64,000 nucleotides of DNA, from positions 310,001 to 374,000 of the forward strand of contig NZ_JAFBCM010000001.1 in the NCBI RefSeq assembly GCF_016907715.1, given 5' to 3'. How positions within the stretch are numbered: the stretch's first letter is position 1; each line of letters starts with the position of its first letter. Shown here in pieces: positions 53,150 through 61,660 of the stretch. The DNA is from Tenggerimyces flavus (lineage in GTDB: Bacteria > Actinomycetota > Actinomycetes > Propionibacteriales > Actinopolymorphaceae). The translations under genes were made by a program, and so were the position numbers. The notes under the pieces are model-generated. The model was given only the letters and a program-made list of their open reading frames with translations. It was not told where the DNA came from and did no database searches.

Positions 53150-53538
53150 TGCCCAAGCGGCACAATCCGCCCAGCACGTGCCCCACCTGTCAAGGCCAGC
53201 TTGCTGTCTCGGGTTTGCACTGCGACGACTGCGGAACCGAGGTACGCGGACACTTCCGGCATTGCGACTTCTGCGCGCTCGACGACGCGCAGCGCGACCT
53301 GCTTCGCGTGTTCCTCACCGCTCGCGGCAACACCAAGGAGCTCGAGCGCCACCTCGGCGTCAGCTATCCGACCGCACGAGCACGCCTTGACGATCTCCTT
53401 GCGGTGTTGGGGATTCCCGTACGTCCGGTCGAACGTACGGAGCCGCGCACCGATCGCCGCAAGCTCCTCGACGCTGTCGCGAGCGGCAAGGTCGACGTCG
53501 AGTCCGCGATGCACGAGCTCAGCCAGCGCCGGACGTAG
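53149..53538 (+). CDS. DUF2089 family zinc-ribbon/HTH protein, 129 aa
   Basis: Two zinc-ribbon knuckles (TCPTCQG, HCDDCG; HCDFCALDD) followed by a helix-turn-helix in the DUF2089 pattern: LLRVFLTARGNTKELERHLGVSYPTARARLDDLLAVLG. This family is thought to act as transcription factor; its partner here is the overlapping DUF4097-like gene. A C-terminal helical tail (VDVESAMHELSQR) is similar to the SHOCT-like start of that partner, which may reflect mutual binding. Confidence 0.85.
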   Translation: MPKRHNPPSTCPTCQGQLAVSGLHCDDCGTEVRGHFRHCDFCALDDAQRDLLRVFLTARGNTKELERHLGVSYPTARARLDDLLAVLGIPVRPVERTEPRTDRRKLLDAVASGKVDVESAMHELSQRRT

Positions 53539-53618
53539 GTCGACAATCCGGACGTCGGACCAGCCGTTCCCAGAGCCTTCCCAGAATCCCCCTAGAGCCG
53601 GCCGCCACCATCCGGGGC

Positions 53619-54863
53619 ATGAGAAGCACGATCCTGGCCGCCAGCGCGGCCGCCGTCCTGTCGGTCGGACTCGTCGCCCCCGTGGCGTCGGCCGAACGGC
53701 CCGCCGATCCGGCGGTAGTGACGACGTGGAACCAGGTCGCGGCAGACACGATCGCCAAGGCAGGGGTGCCCGTTCAGGCCTCCGCTCTGTACTTCGGCTT
53801 TGTCTCGCTCGCGACATACGACGCGGTGGTGACGATCGAGGGCGGCTACGAGCCGTACCTCCGCCAACCACGCGCGCACCGCAAGGCTTCGTCGCAGATC
53901 GCGGCCGCGACGGCCGCGTACAAGACGTTGCGCCACTACTTCCCCGCCTCCGCCGCCGACCTCGACCTGGCGTACGACTCGTCGCTCGCGACGGTCCCGA
54001 ACGGCGTCGGCAAGACCGAAGGCGTCAAGGTCGGCGAACGTGCCGCGCAGGCACTGATCGACGAGCGCGCCCACGACGGACGCGACGCGCCGATCACGCT
54101 GAACGTCACGCCGAAGCCCGGCGTGTGGCGGCCGACGCCGCCCGCGCTCGCGCCGATGTCCACGCCCTGGTTGGGATTCGTCGATCCGCTGACGCTGAGG
54201 TCGCCGAAGCAGATCAAGGTCCGCGGCGTGTACTCCATCAAGAGCAGGGCGTACGCGAAGGATGTCGAAGAGGTCCGCGCGTGGGGCGAGAAGGACGAGT
54301 CCGTACGTTCTGCGCACCAGACGGAGACCGCGCTGTTCTGGAGCGTGAGCCCGGTGCAGCAGTACCAGGCCGCGCTGCGCGACCGGCTGAAGCGGCACCC
54401 GTTCGACATCGCCCGCAGCGCTCGGGCGTTCGCGATGCTGAGCTCGGCCAATGCGGACGCGCTGATCGCGTGTTGGCGGACCAAGTACGACGACCCGTTC
54501 TGGCGGCCGGTCACCGCCATCCGCGAGGCGGTCGATCCCGCCAAGCGCGACCTGGACTGGGAGCCGTTGATCGCGACGCCGCCGTACCCGGAGTACGCCA
54601 GCGGGCACGCGTGCGTGAGCGGCTCGGCGAGCGAGGTGTTCGCGCGGCTGTTCGGCAAGCGGTCGCTCGACCTGAACATCTCCTCGACCGGGCCCGGCAC
54701 GACCATCACCCGGCACTACGACAGCGCGCGGGCACTGGACAAGGAGACGATGAACGCGCGTGTCTGGCTCGGCATCCACTTCCGCTGGGCGATGGACGAC
54801 GGCAACAAGCTCGGGCACCAGATCGCCTCGTGGGCGATGAAGCGCGAGTTCCAGCGGGACTAG
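53619..54863 (+). CDS. secreted vanadium-dependent haloperoxidase-like (PAP2 superfamily) protein, 414 aa
   Basis: Signal peptide (RSTILAASAAAVLSVGLVAP, cleavage near ASA-E). The PAP2/VHPO site is seen as KYDDPFWRPVTAIRE (K-x6-RP), PPYPEYASGHACVSGS (SGH) and NARVWLGIHFRWAMDDG (R-x5-H). The fold binds vanadate and oxidises halides, or works as phosphatase; which one is not clear from these motifs. The stop shares CTAG with the convergent XRE gene. Confidence 0.88.
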   Translation: MRSTILAASAAAVLSVGLVAPVASAERPADPAVVTTWNQVAADTIAKAGVPVQASALYFGFVSLATYDAVVTIEGGYEPYLRQPRAHRKASSQIAAATAAYKTLRHYFPASAADLDLAYDSSLATVPNGVGKTEGVKVGERAAQALIDERAHDGRDAPITLNVTPKPGVWRPTPPALAPMSTPWLGFVDPLTLRSPKQIKVRGVYSIKSRAYAKDVEEVRAWGEKDESVRSAHQTETALFWSVSPVQQYQAALRDRLKRHPFDIARSARAFAMLSSANADALIACWRTKYDDPFWRPVTAIREAVDPAKRDLDWEPLIATPPYPEYASGHACVSGSASEVFARLFGKRSLDLNISSTGPGTTITRHYDSARALDKETMNARVWLGIHFRWAMDDGNKLGHQIASWAMKREFQRD

Positions 54864-55447
54864 CTCTCCCGCTGACGGGAGCGGGGCGTGGCGCGAACGT
54901 GGATGCGCTCGCCCTGCCTCCCGAACAGGCTGAGGACCTCGACGGGTTCGTTGCCCGCCGAGCCCAACCAATGAGGCAGTCGAGTATCGAACTCGGCTGC
55001 CTCGCCTGGTCCCATGACGATGTCGTGCTCGGCGAGGACGAGCCGCAGCTTGCCGGAGAGCACGTAGACCCACTCATACCCCTCGTGAACGCGGAGCTCC
55101 GGCTCGGTCTGGTCCGCGGGGATCAGCGCCTTGTAGGCCTGCAGGCCGCCGGGCTGTTGGGTGAGCGGGGCGTACGTCCGGCCGTGCGCCTTGAACGGCT
55201 TGACCCGGATCCGCGGATCGCCGGTCGCCGGAGCCTCGACGAGCTCGTCGAGCGGGACCTTGTGGGCCTGCGCGATCGGGAGCAGCAGCTCGAGGCTCGG
55301 CTTGCGCTGGCCGGCCTCGAGCCTGGACAGCGTGCTCTTGGAGATCCCGGTGCGCTCGGCGAGCGCGGCCAGCGTGACGTTCCGCTGGGTACGGATCCGC
55401 TTCAGTCTCGGTCCGACCTGGGCCAGTGCGTTCGCGATCGCGTTCAT
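54860..55447 (-). CDS. XRE-family regulator with C-terminal cupin, 195 aa
   Basis: HTH: RIRTQRNVTLAALAERTGIS followed by KSTLSRLEAGQRKPSLELLLPIA; then a cupin domain with ELRVHEGYEWVYVLSGKLRLVL and MGPGEAAEFDTRLPHWLG. Such HTH-cupin proteins sense small molecules and control a nearby operon. The divergent gene is a thioredoxin-reductase-like enzyme; a dyad lies between them. Confidence 0.92.
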   Translation of the reverse strand: MNAIANALAQVGPRLKRIRTQRNVTLAALAERTGISKSTLSRLEAGQRKPSLELLLPIAQAHKVPLDELVEAPATGDPRIRVKPFKAHGRTYAPLTQQPGGLQAYKALIPADQTEPELRVHEGYEWVYVLSGKLRLVLAEHDIVMGPGEAAEFDTRLPHWLGSAGNEPVEVLSLFGRQGERIHVRATPRSRQRES

Positions 55448-55477
55448 GCCACCAATTCCACGCGCTCATCCCAGAAA

Positions 55478-55495
55478 TGGCAACTTCAGTTGTCA
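55478..55495. promoter_or_regulatory. dyad TGgCAACT-TC-AGTTGtCA between XRE-cupin and reductase genes
   Basis: An 18-bp near-perfect inverted repeat (one mismatched pair) 31 bp from the XRE start and 46 bp from the divergent gene; likely the regulator's operator. Confidence 0.5.
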
Positions 55496-55540
55496 CTTTG
55501 GCCGCGGATGCCGGAAGCTTCGGGGCAGGAGGTGATCGTC

Positions 55541-56455
55541 GTGGTGTACGACGTGGTGATAGTCGGAGGTGGCGCTGCCGGGCTGAGTGCGGCGCTCGTT
55601 CTGGGGCGGGCGCGGCGCTCGGTCGCGGTGGTGGACGCGGGTTCGCCGCGGAACGCGCCGGCGGACCAGCTGCACGGATTCCTGTCGCGGGACGGGATGT
55701 CGCCGTTGGAGCTGCTGTCGGTGGGCCGCGCCGAGGTCGCTGGGTACGGCGTCGAGCTGTTCGAGGACCGGGTGGTGGGCGTGGACTTCGGGTTCTACGT
55801 TCGCCTCGCCGGCGGGGCGACGCTGAAGGCGCGGCGGGTGCTGTTCGCGACCGGCCTGCGGGACGAGCTGCCCGAGCTGCCGGGCGTCAGGGAGCGATGG
55901 GGACGCGACGTCCACGTGTGCCCGTACTGCCATGGCTGGGAGGTGCGGGACCAGCCGATCGGCGTGATCGGGACGTCGGCGCTGTCGGTCCACCATGCGC
56001 TGCTGATCCGTGGGTGGTCGGACGACGTGCTCTACTTCCCGCAGTCGTTCGAGCCATCGGAGACGGAGGCCACGCAGCTGGCGGCGGTCGGCGTGCGTCT
56101 CGTCGCCGGGACCGTGGCCGGCGTGCAGGTCGAGAACGACCGGGTGACCGGGGTGCGCCTCGAGTCGGGCGAGGTCGTGGCGCGGTCCGCCGTGTTCCTG
56201 CGGCCGCCGTTCGCGTCGCCCGCGGATCCACTCCTGCGCGCGCTGGGGTGCGAGTTCGACGAGACCGGCTTCGTCCGTACGGATCCCTCGGGTCGCACGA
56301 CCGCCTGGGGCGTCTGGGCGGCCGGCAACGTCGCCGACCAACGCGCGGCCGTCGTCACCTCGGCCGGCGACGGCTTCGCCGCGGCGGTGGCGATCAACAC
56401 CGATCTGCTGGAGGAGGACATCGAACGCGCGGTGCTCGCGCTCACTCCGGCGTAG
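55541..56455 (+). CDS. thioredoxin reductase-like NAD(P)/FAD oxidoreductase, 304 aa
   Basis: FAD loop VVIVGGGAAGLSAALVLGRA, the redox pair CPYC (VHVCPYCHGWE), the second nucleotide loop region GVIGTSALSVHHALL and the C-terminal GVWAAGNVADQ FAD motif. The order fits the TrxR-like flavoproteins that reduce small disulfides or act on natural products. AGGAGG 8 bp upstream supports the GTG at 55541; GTG 55544 and ATG 55508 are alternatives. Probably controlled by the divergent XRE-cupin protein. Confidence 0.88.
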   Translation: MVYDVVIVGGGAAGLSAALVLGRARRSVAVVDAGSPRNAPADQLHGFLSRDGMSPLELLSVGRAEVAGYGVELFEDRVVGVDFGFYVRLAGGATLKARRVLFATGLRDELPELPGVRERWGRDVHVCPYCHGWEVRDQPIGVIGTSALSVHHALLIRGWSDDVLYFPQSFEPSETEATQLAAVGVRLVAGTVAGVQVENDRVTGVRLESGEVVARSAVFLRPPFASPADPLLRALGCEFDETGFVRTDPSGRTTAWGVWAAGNVADQRAAVVTSAGDGFAAAVAINTDLLEEDIERAVLALTPA

Positions 56456-56457
56456 GA

Positions 56458-56931
56458 CTACTTTCCGAACTGGAGGCTGACGAAGCCGGCGATGCCGAGG
56501 ATGGCGGCGAACCGGCCGAAGCGGCCGATGAACCCGGTGACGAGGAACAGCGGGAGCGGCACGCGCATCTGGCCGGCCAACACGGACAGGATCGCGAACG
56601 GGGGAAAGCCGAACAGCGCCGACGCGAGCAGCACGAAGCTCGCCAGTACGCGATTTCCACCTAGCCGGCCCTGCCACTTCTCGAACGAAGCCTTCCAGCG
56701 CGGCGACTCGAGCTTCTTCTTGATGAACGGCCAGTTCAACGAGCTGCGTCCGAGCAGGAAGTACGCGATCTTGCCGACCATCTGGCCGGCGGCCGCGGTG
56801 AGGGCGACGAAGATCAGCTGCCATTGGCCGCCGTGCACCAGCGCGCCGACGCCCGCCACGTACGCCTCGGCGTTGACCACGGGGATCAACGCCGAGGCGA
56901 TGCAGTAGAGGAACGTCGACAGGAACAGCAT
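56458..56931 (-). CDS. YqaA/DedA-like (SNARE-associated) membrane protein, 157 aa
   Basis: Polytopic: LFLSTFLYCIASALIPVVNAEAYVAG, LIFVALTAAAGQMVGKIAYFLLG, VLASFVLLASALFGFPPFAILSVLAG, LPLFLVTGFIGRFGRFAAIL. The conserved GxxxGxxxxYxxG-like and FGxPPF-like turns belong to the DedA/VTT group, which contains lipid scramblase-like transporters. Its start directly follows the stop of the CDP-alcohol transferase gene, so they act together, probably in lipid metabolism. Confidence 0.8.
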   Translation of the reverse strand: MLFLSTFLYCIASALIPVVNAEAYVAGVGALVHGGQWQLIFVALTAAAGQMVGKIAYFLLGRSSLNWPFIKKKLESPRWKASFEKWQGRLGGNRVLASFVLLASALFGFPPFAILSVLAGQMRVPLPLFLVTGFIGRFGRFAAILGIAGFVSLQFGK

Positions 56932-57585
56932 CTACGCCACCGCGGCCCGCGCCGACGACGCGCACCCGTTGGGCATCGGGATGCCGAGTTTGCTCAACCG
57001 CCACAGGGACCACAGCTTCAGCCCGAGGATGCCCAGCGCCACAATCGTGCACAGCAAGGCCGAACGGGTGAACACCATCAGCAGCGCGACCGCCGAGGAG
57101 TTCAGCGCCTTGCCGAGCTTCGACCAGTTCCACCGCCAGATCGTTCGGTCCACCAGGCCGAAGTAGTCCGGGCTCACGATCGGCCAGGACAGGAACGCCA
57201 GCGACAGGAACATGTCGATGACCATGAACTCGAACAGGAACACCCCTACCGGCAACACCATCGACGGATCCAGCCAGGCGAAGCCGAGATAGAACGTCGC
57301 CGCGCAGAAACGGTCGCACACGATGTCGAACGTCGCACCCGCGCGCGTCTCCGTGTCCGTCAGCCGCGCCAGCGCCCCATCCGCCATGTCGCCGACCCAG
57401 TAGATGCCGAGCCCGATGAGCAGGAACGTCAACGACGACGTGACAGCGCCGTACAGCCCGAAGCCGACCGAGCCGACCGTCCGGACCATCGTGACGACGG
57501 TCGCGCCGGTCAGCAGCTGGCGGTGGGACGGACGCAGGCAGCCACGATGCCCGCACGCGGCGTACTGCACGGCTTTGCGCATCAT
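56932..57585 (-). CDS. CDP-alcohol phosphatidyltransferase family protein, 217 aa
   Basis: Complete catalytic motif D66-x2-D69-G70-x2-A73-R74-x8-G83-x3-D87-x3-D91 within a membrane protein of about six TM helices. It condenses a CDP-alcohol (usually CDP-diacylglycerol) with an alcohol acceptor to make a phospholipid; acceptor unknown. An extra Cys/His-rich N-terminus (CGHRGCLRPSH) precedes the first helix and may bind metal. GGGGAG precedes the ATG pair at 57585. Confidence 0.88.
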   Translation of the reverse strand: MMRKAVQYAACGHRGCLRPSHRQLLTGATVVTMVRTVGSVGFGLYGAVTSSLTFLLIGLGIYWVGDMADGALARLTDTETRAGATFDIVCDRFCAATFYLGFAWLDPSMVLPVGVFLFEFMVIDMFLSLAFLSWPIVSPDYFGLVDRTIWRWNWSKLGKALNSSAVALLMVFTRSALLCTIVALGILGLKLWSLWRLSKLGIPMPNGCASSARAAVA

Positions 57586-57647
57586 GGCTCCCCTCGGCTG
57601 CCCAGCGAAAGTGGGTATTCCAAGAGAGCATAGTTACCCGGCTCGTC

Positions 57648-57670
57648 GACCGCCGTACACCACGGCGGTC
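57648..57670. terminator. hairpin GACCGCCGT-N5-ACGGCGGTC
   Basis: A 9-bp perfect stem that touches the stop codon of the GNAT gene and precedes the CDP-alcohol transferase gene on the same strand. Confidence 0.6.
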
Positions 57671-58403
57671 AGGACGGCGCGCCGGACCACCAGGACGACA
57701 TCGTGAGCGTCTCGAACCCGAGCGACTCGTACAGCGGTCTTGCCGCGGTCGCGGCGGTCAGCGTCGCCGGCCGGTCGTCGTGATGCTCGAGGACGACATG
57801 CATGAGGGCGCGGCCGATGCCGAGCGAACGGTGCTCGGGCAGCGTCGTGACCCAGTAGATCCCGGCCGAACCGCCCGCTTCGACGGTCATGGTGATGCCG
57901 ACGGGTACGTCTTCGCGGGTGGCGACGAAGTAGTTGATCTCGTCCCGTTCGAACAGGGCGCGCGGGAAGGCTTCGCCTTGCCCGTAAGGCTGGAACGTCT
58001 CCAATGGGAACGCGTCGACGGCGATCCGCTCGATCGTCGGGAGGTCCTTTGGGTCATCCGTCAAGGCGATCTTGACGACCGGCGTGGGAAGCTCCGGCAA
58101 TGGACTCGGCTGCCTGATCATCACTGCCAACTGGCGCTTGACGAGGCCGAGGCCGCTGAGATCGACCGCGCCGTACGCGTCCTCGAACGTCACCCCGCCA
58201 GCCGACGGCCTGGTCGCCTGCGCCTTCAGCTCGTCGACGTCGGCGGCAGAAGGCGAGGGCGACAGCACCATCACCCGCCGCCCGCGCCGACCGCCTTCGA
58301 CGACGAGGTAGCTGTCCGTACGCACGTGCTCCTGCTCGCGCGACTCGGCGAGCGCGGTCCACAACGCCGCGGCGTTCGCGACCGCCCGCTCGAGATCACC
58401 CAT
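57669..58403 (-). CDS. GNAT family N-acetyltransferase, 244 aa
   Basis: C-terminal GNAT fold: INYFVATREDVPVGITMTVEAGG, IYWVTTLPEHRSLGIGRALMHVVLEHH (acetyl-CoA loop R-S-L-G-I-G-R), LTAATAARPLYESLGFETLT. The N-terminal 100 residues form a second, degenerate GNAT-like or unrelated domain. Substrate unknown. Confidence 0.9.
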   Translation of the reverse strand: MGDLERAVANAAALWTALAESREQEHVRTDSYLVVEGGRRGRRVMVLSPSPSAADVDELKAQATRPSAGGVTFEDAYGAVDLSGLGLVKRQLAVMIRQPSPLPELPTPVVKIALTDDPKDLPTIERIAVDAFPLETFQPYGQGEAFPRALFERDEINYFVATREDVPVGITMTVEAGGSAGIYWVTTLPEHRSLGIGRALMHVVLEHHDDRPATLTAATAARPLYESLGFETLTMSSWWSGAPS

Positions 58404-58497
58404 CGGCCTGTCCCCTCCCGCTCCGAAAGACGCGGGTCAGCCTAGAGCAGGCCGCCCTAGTGCTCCTTGGACGGCTCTCGAGCGACTCCCCAGTGAC

Positions 58498-58529
58498 GGC
58501 CAATGATCATGTTTACATGATCATTGGCC
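58498..58529. repeat. 32-bp palindrome with 15-bp perfect arms (GGCCAATGATCATGT)
   Basis: Arms are separated by TT. The core ATGATCATG recurs in the inverted repeat at 21800-21875. It lies in the 220-bp gene-free space 58404-58625, downstream of the sialidase-like gene, and probably forms a terminator-like hairpin or belongs to a dispersed palindromic family. Confidence 0.8.
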
Positions 58530-58625
58530 ACTTTACGTGGGATACACTCCGCGTAGAGCACCCACTCGCCAGGTAAGGCGGCATCGGTGCCCATCCGCCA
58601 GCACCACCGACGTACGCCACAGGTC

Positions 58626-60875
58626 CTAGTCGAGCGGCGTGATCGAGACGTCGTCGTACGCGTGCTCCATGTTGCCGACATCGGCCGGCACCAGACCGGT
58701 CTCCGCCTTGAACCCGGTGAACTTCTGCACGTCGGCGAGCCTGGTGGTCGTCGTGCCCATCGGCGTCCCGTTCAGCGAGACCGTGGTCTCGCCCTTCGTA
58801 CTCTGGATCTCGACGTTCATCCAGAGCTTGTTGGCGATGGCCGGGCCGACCGCGCCGAACTGGGTCCAGGTCGTGCCGTTCCAGACGCGCACCATCATGC
58901 GGTTGTTCGCCCAGTCCGCGCCGAAGTGCAGCCGGTACGCGGGCACCTCCTGGCCCTCGGCGTTCGTGCCGAGGATGTCCCAGATCGCGCCGGCGCCGTA
59001 CCCGTAGCCCTCGAAACCGAACGCGATCCGCTGCGTGTCCGCCGGGGCGTTCGACGGGAACGTCGCCTGCGCCTTCGCCGTCTCGTCGGCGTCCACGAGC
59101 ACCATGTGCGTGGCGGAGTTGTCGACGCCCGGCAGGATCGTGTCGGCGACGAACGCATAGCGGGTGTCCTTCAGCGTCCGCGGCACACCGTTGATCGCGT
59201 CGTTCTCGAACGTCAACAGGTCCTTGACGTAGATCTCCAACTCCGTGACCGCTGTCAACGGGGCGTTGCCGGGGAGGATCCGTACGTAGCGCGCCTTGAC
59301 CGGCTCGAGCTCGTGGTACCGCATGGCGTAGTCGACGCGCGGACCGGTGTTGACGAGCACGCGGCTCCACGTACGGCCGTTCTCCGACACCTGGACGCGG
59401 GCGCCGTTCTTCTCGCCCCTGGCCATCATCAGGCCGATCTTGTCGAGCGTGTACGTGTGGTCCAGCTCGACCGTCAGCCCTTGCCCGCTGACGAGTCTGG
59501 CCGCCGAGCGATACTCCGAGCTGCCGTCGACCGCACCCTGGATCCGCTGCTCGGCGAAGCGCGGGTCGGCCGCGACGACGCCACCGGTGAGCTTGACCGT
59601 TCCGGCCTTCACCTTCGTCGTCAAGTCCAGCTTGCCGACGCCGGCGCCGAGCGCTTCGACCTTCCTGGTCCAGATCTTGTTGTCGTGCCCGTACTCACGA
59701 CACATCCAGATGTTGTGGCAGGTGTCGCCGAACGCGAGGGACGAACCGTTGTGCAGCGAAACGAGATCCATGTTGCCGCTGCTGCCCATCCAGCGCCGCG
59801 TCGGCTCCTCACCGGGGTGCCGGGAGTAGAGATTCTCGCCCTTGTCCCAGGTGCGGCCGGTCCCGTCGAGGGCGACCACGACGTTGTTGTCGGGACGGCC
59901 ATAACTCATGAGGAGTTGGCCGTTCGGCTGCAGGACGAACTTCGGCATGATGCCGTTGTTCGGCATGCCGGCGGGCGGGACGTACGGCTTCGGCGCCTCC
60001 CAGGTGAGCCCGTTGTCGTCGGAGAACGACTGGGTCATGGGCATCGCCGGCGGGCGCGCCACCGGCTCGGAGCCGCGCATCATCGCGACCAGCCGGCCGT
60101 CGGAGGTGCGGCCCAGGCCGAGCTCGTTCGTACTGAATGACGAACCAGCGTTGACGGCTGAACGTTGCCGGAACGTCTGGCCGCCGTCGGTCGACTCGAA
60201 GACGAGGCTGTACTCCTTGGCGACGCCGTTGATCGTGCCGTTGCCGTAGCCACCGAGCAGGATCGTGCCGTCCTCGAGCTCGATCAGGTCGCGGTGCACG
60301 CGGTACCAGTTCAGCCGCCACTTGTTCTCGATGAGCGGCGCGGTCCAGGTCGTCCAGGACTTCGCGACATCGGTGGACTTCGCCATCGGGATGCCGATCC
60401 GGTTCGGCGCCGGCGCGGTGGTGGGGACGAAGCTGGCGCCGAGCACGTCGCCGTTGTGCAGCCGCGTGGTGGCGACCATCGTGAACGTGCTGGGCAGCGC
60501 GTCGTACGGGACGAAGACCTGGCCGTTCTCCTCGGCGACCGCCCTGGTGTTGCGGAGCGGCGCGGTCGGGCTGTCCTCGTTGCGTCCCCAGCTGGCGACG
60601 ACCTTCTTGACCGTTCTGCCCTGAATGACCTGGTCGATCGAGAACGCCATCGGAGCGGCGCCGAGCTCGCCCGGCCCTGGTGCCCACGGGTACCACATGG
60701 CCCCGCCGGACAGGGTCGACGCATCGCCGGCCGCACCGTCCGCGAGCGGCGGTGGTTCGGCTTTCGCCTGTCGTGGTTGGGAATTCGTGATCGACGTGCC
60801 GACCAGAATGCCGACAACCAACATGCTGACCATTCCGCTCGCGCTGACAGCCCAGCGCTTCCACCCGGTGCGCAT
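58626..60875 (-). CDS. secreted/anchored sialidase-like (BNR) protein with discoidin-type domain, 749 aa
   Basis: A single N-terminal hydrophobic segment (WAVSASGMVSMLVVGILVG) acts as signal or anchor. The propeller part has Asp-box motifs (STDGGQTFRQR, SDDNGLTWEAP, STDVAKSWTTW) as in exo-alpha-sialidases. A F5/8-type-C-like region follows (TLDKIGLMMARGEKNGARVQ, ARYVRILPGNAPLTAVTELE), then a laminin-G/LamG-like C-terminus (WMNVEIQSTKGETTVSLNG). It likely cleaves or binds glycans outside the cell. ATG 60875 is preferred to GTG 60911. Confidence 0.8.
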   Translation of the reverse strand: MRTGWKRWAVSASGMVSMLVVGILVGTSITNSQPRQAKAEPPPLADGAAGDASTLSGGAMWYPWAPGPGELGAAPMAFSIDQVIQGRTVKKVVASWGRNEDSPTAPLRNTRAVAEENGQVFVPYDALPSTFTMVATTRLHNGDVLGASFVPTTAPAPNRIGIPMAKSTDVAKSWTTWTAPLIENKWRLNWYRVHRDLIELEDGTILLGGYGNGTINGVAKEYSLVFESTDGGQTFRQRSAVNAGSSFSTNELGLGRTSDGRLVAMMRGSEPVARPPAMPMTQSFSDDNGLTWEAPKPYVPPAGMPNNGIMPKFVLQPNGQLLMSYGRPDNNVVVALDGTGRTWDKGENLYSRHPGEEPTRRWMGSSGNMDLVSLHNGSSLAFGDTCHNIWMCREYGHDNKIWTRKVEALGAGVGKLDLTTKVKAGTVKLTGGVVAADPRFAEQRIQGAVDGSSEYRSAARLVSGQGLTVELDHTYTLDKIGLMMARGEKNGARVQVSENGRTWSRVLVNTGPRVDYAMRYHELEPVKARYVRILPGNAPLTAVTELEIYVKDLLTFENDAINGVPRTLKDTRYAFVADTILPGVDNSATHMVLVDADETAKAQATFPSNAPADTQRIAFGFEGYGYGAGAIWDILGTNAEGQEVPAYRLHFGADWANNRMMVRVWNGTTWTQFGAVGPAIANKLWMNVEIQSTKGETTVSLNGTPMGTTTTRLADVQKFTGFKAETGLVPADVGNMEHAYDDVSITPLD

Positions 60876-60974
60876 GGCTCGGAATGTAGTCGATATGGAA
60901 CGCCGTGCCACGATTGAGGCCTAGGCCGAATGCGGCCAACGGCCTTACACTCCCGAGCAAGGGGGGTGGTAGGT

Positions 60975-61598
60975 ATGACAGTTCTGGATTCACCGCCGGT
61001 CCAAGAGGTGCCCACCCAGGGTCGCTGGTGGATGATCCCGGTGGCCCTGGTGCTGCTGGCCGGCCTGACCTGGGTGGCGTTCACGTCGCTGTATTCGCCG
61101 ATCCAGCCCAACGGCTTCGGTGGCGGTCGCGGCGGAGCGCAGCTCGTCGGCCAACCTTGGAATGGCGAGGGGTTCGCTCTGACCGGACCGGTGAACGGGA
61201 CCAGCGAGGTGCTGATCGGGCTCGACAACGACGGTCCACTGACCATTCGCCTGCTGGGCGACGACTTCGAGGACGACCTCCCGCCGCGGCGGGAACTGAG
61301 CTGGGCTCCGGACATGAGTCCGCGCGACAACCTCATGGGCGGCTACCCGGACGAGGTGCGCCCGTTCCCGGTCACGCTCGCACCGGGCGAGCAGATCACC
61401 CTGGTGATCAAGGTAACCAAGGAGGGATGCGTCTACTCCGATGGCGGAGCGGGCGGAGCCGTCATCGTGCAAGTCCCGCTGCGCTGGTCGGTGCTCGGCC
61501 GGGAACGCACGCACACGCTCGACGCGGAGAAGCCGGACACCGGGATGCGGCCGATCAAGGTCTGCCCGATGGCCGACGAGGTGAACCAGGTCCAGTAG
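60975..61598 (+). CDS. membrane-anchored hypothetical protein A, 207 aa
   Basis: One TM helix near the N-terminus (MIPVALVLLAGLTWVAFTSLYSPI) followed by an extracytoplasmic beta-rich domain with a pair of Cys (KEGCVYSDGG; IKVCPMADE). The motif YSPI after the TM helix, a VTLAPGEQITLVIKV strand and PLRWSVLG are shared with the next gene. Function unknown. Confidence 0.7.
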   Translation: MTVLDSPPVQEVPTQGRWWMIPVALVLLAGLTWVAFTSLYSPIQPNGFGGGRGGAQLVGQPWNGEGFALTGPVNGTSEVLIGLDNDGPLTIRLLGDDFEDDLPPRRELSWAPDMSPRDNLMGGYPDEVRPFPVTLAPGEQITLVIKVTKEGCVYSDGGAGGAVIVQVPLRWSVLGRERTHTLDAEKPDTGMRPIKVCPMADEVNQVQ

Positions 61599-61660
61599 GA
61601 ACCGATCGGGCCGTGCTCTCCGTCTGAGAGGGCGGTGCACCTCACCCAAAGGGGGATGGG

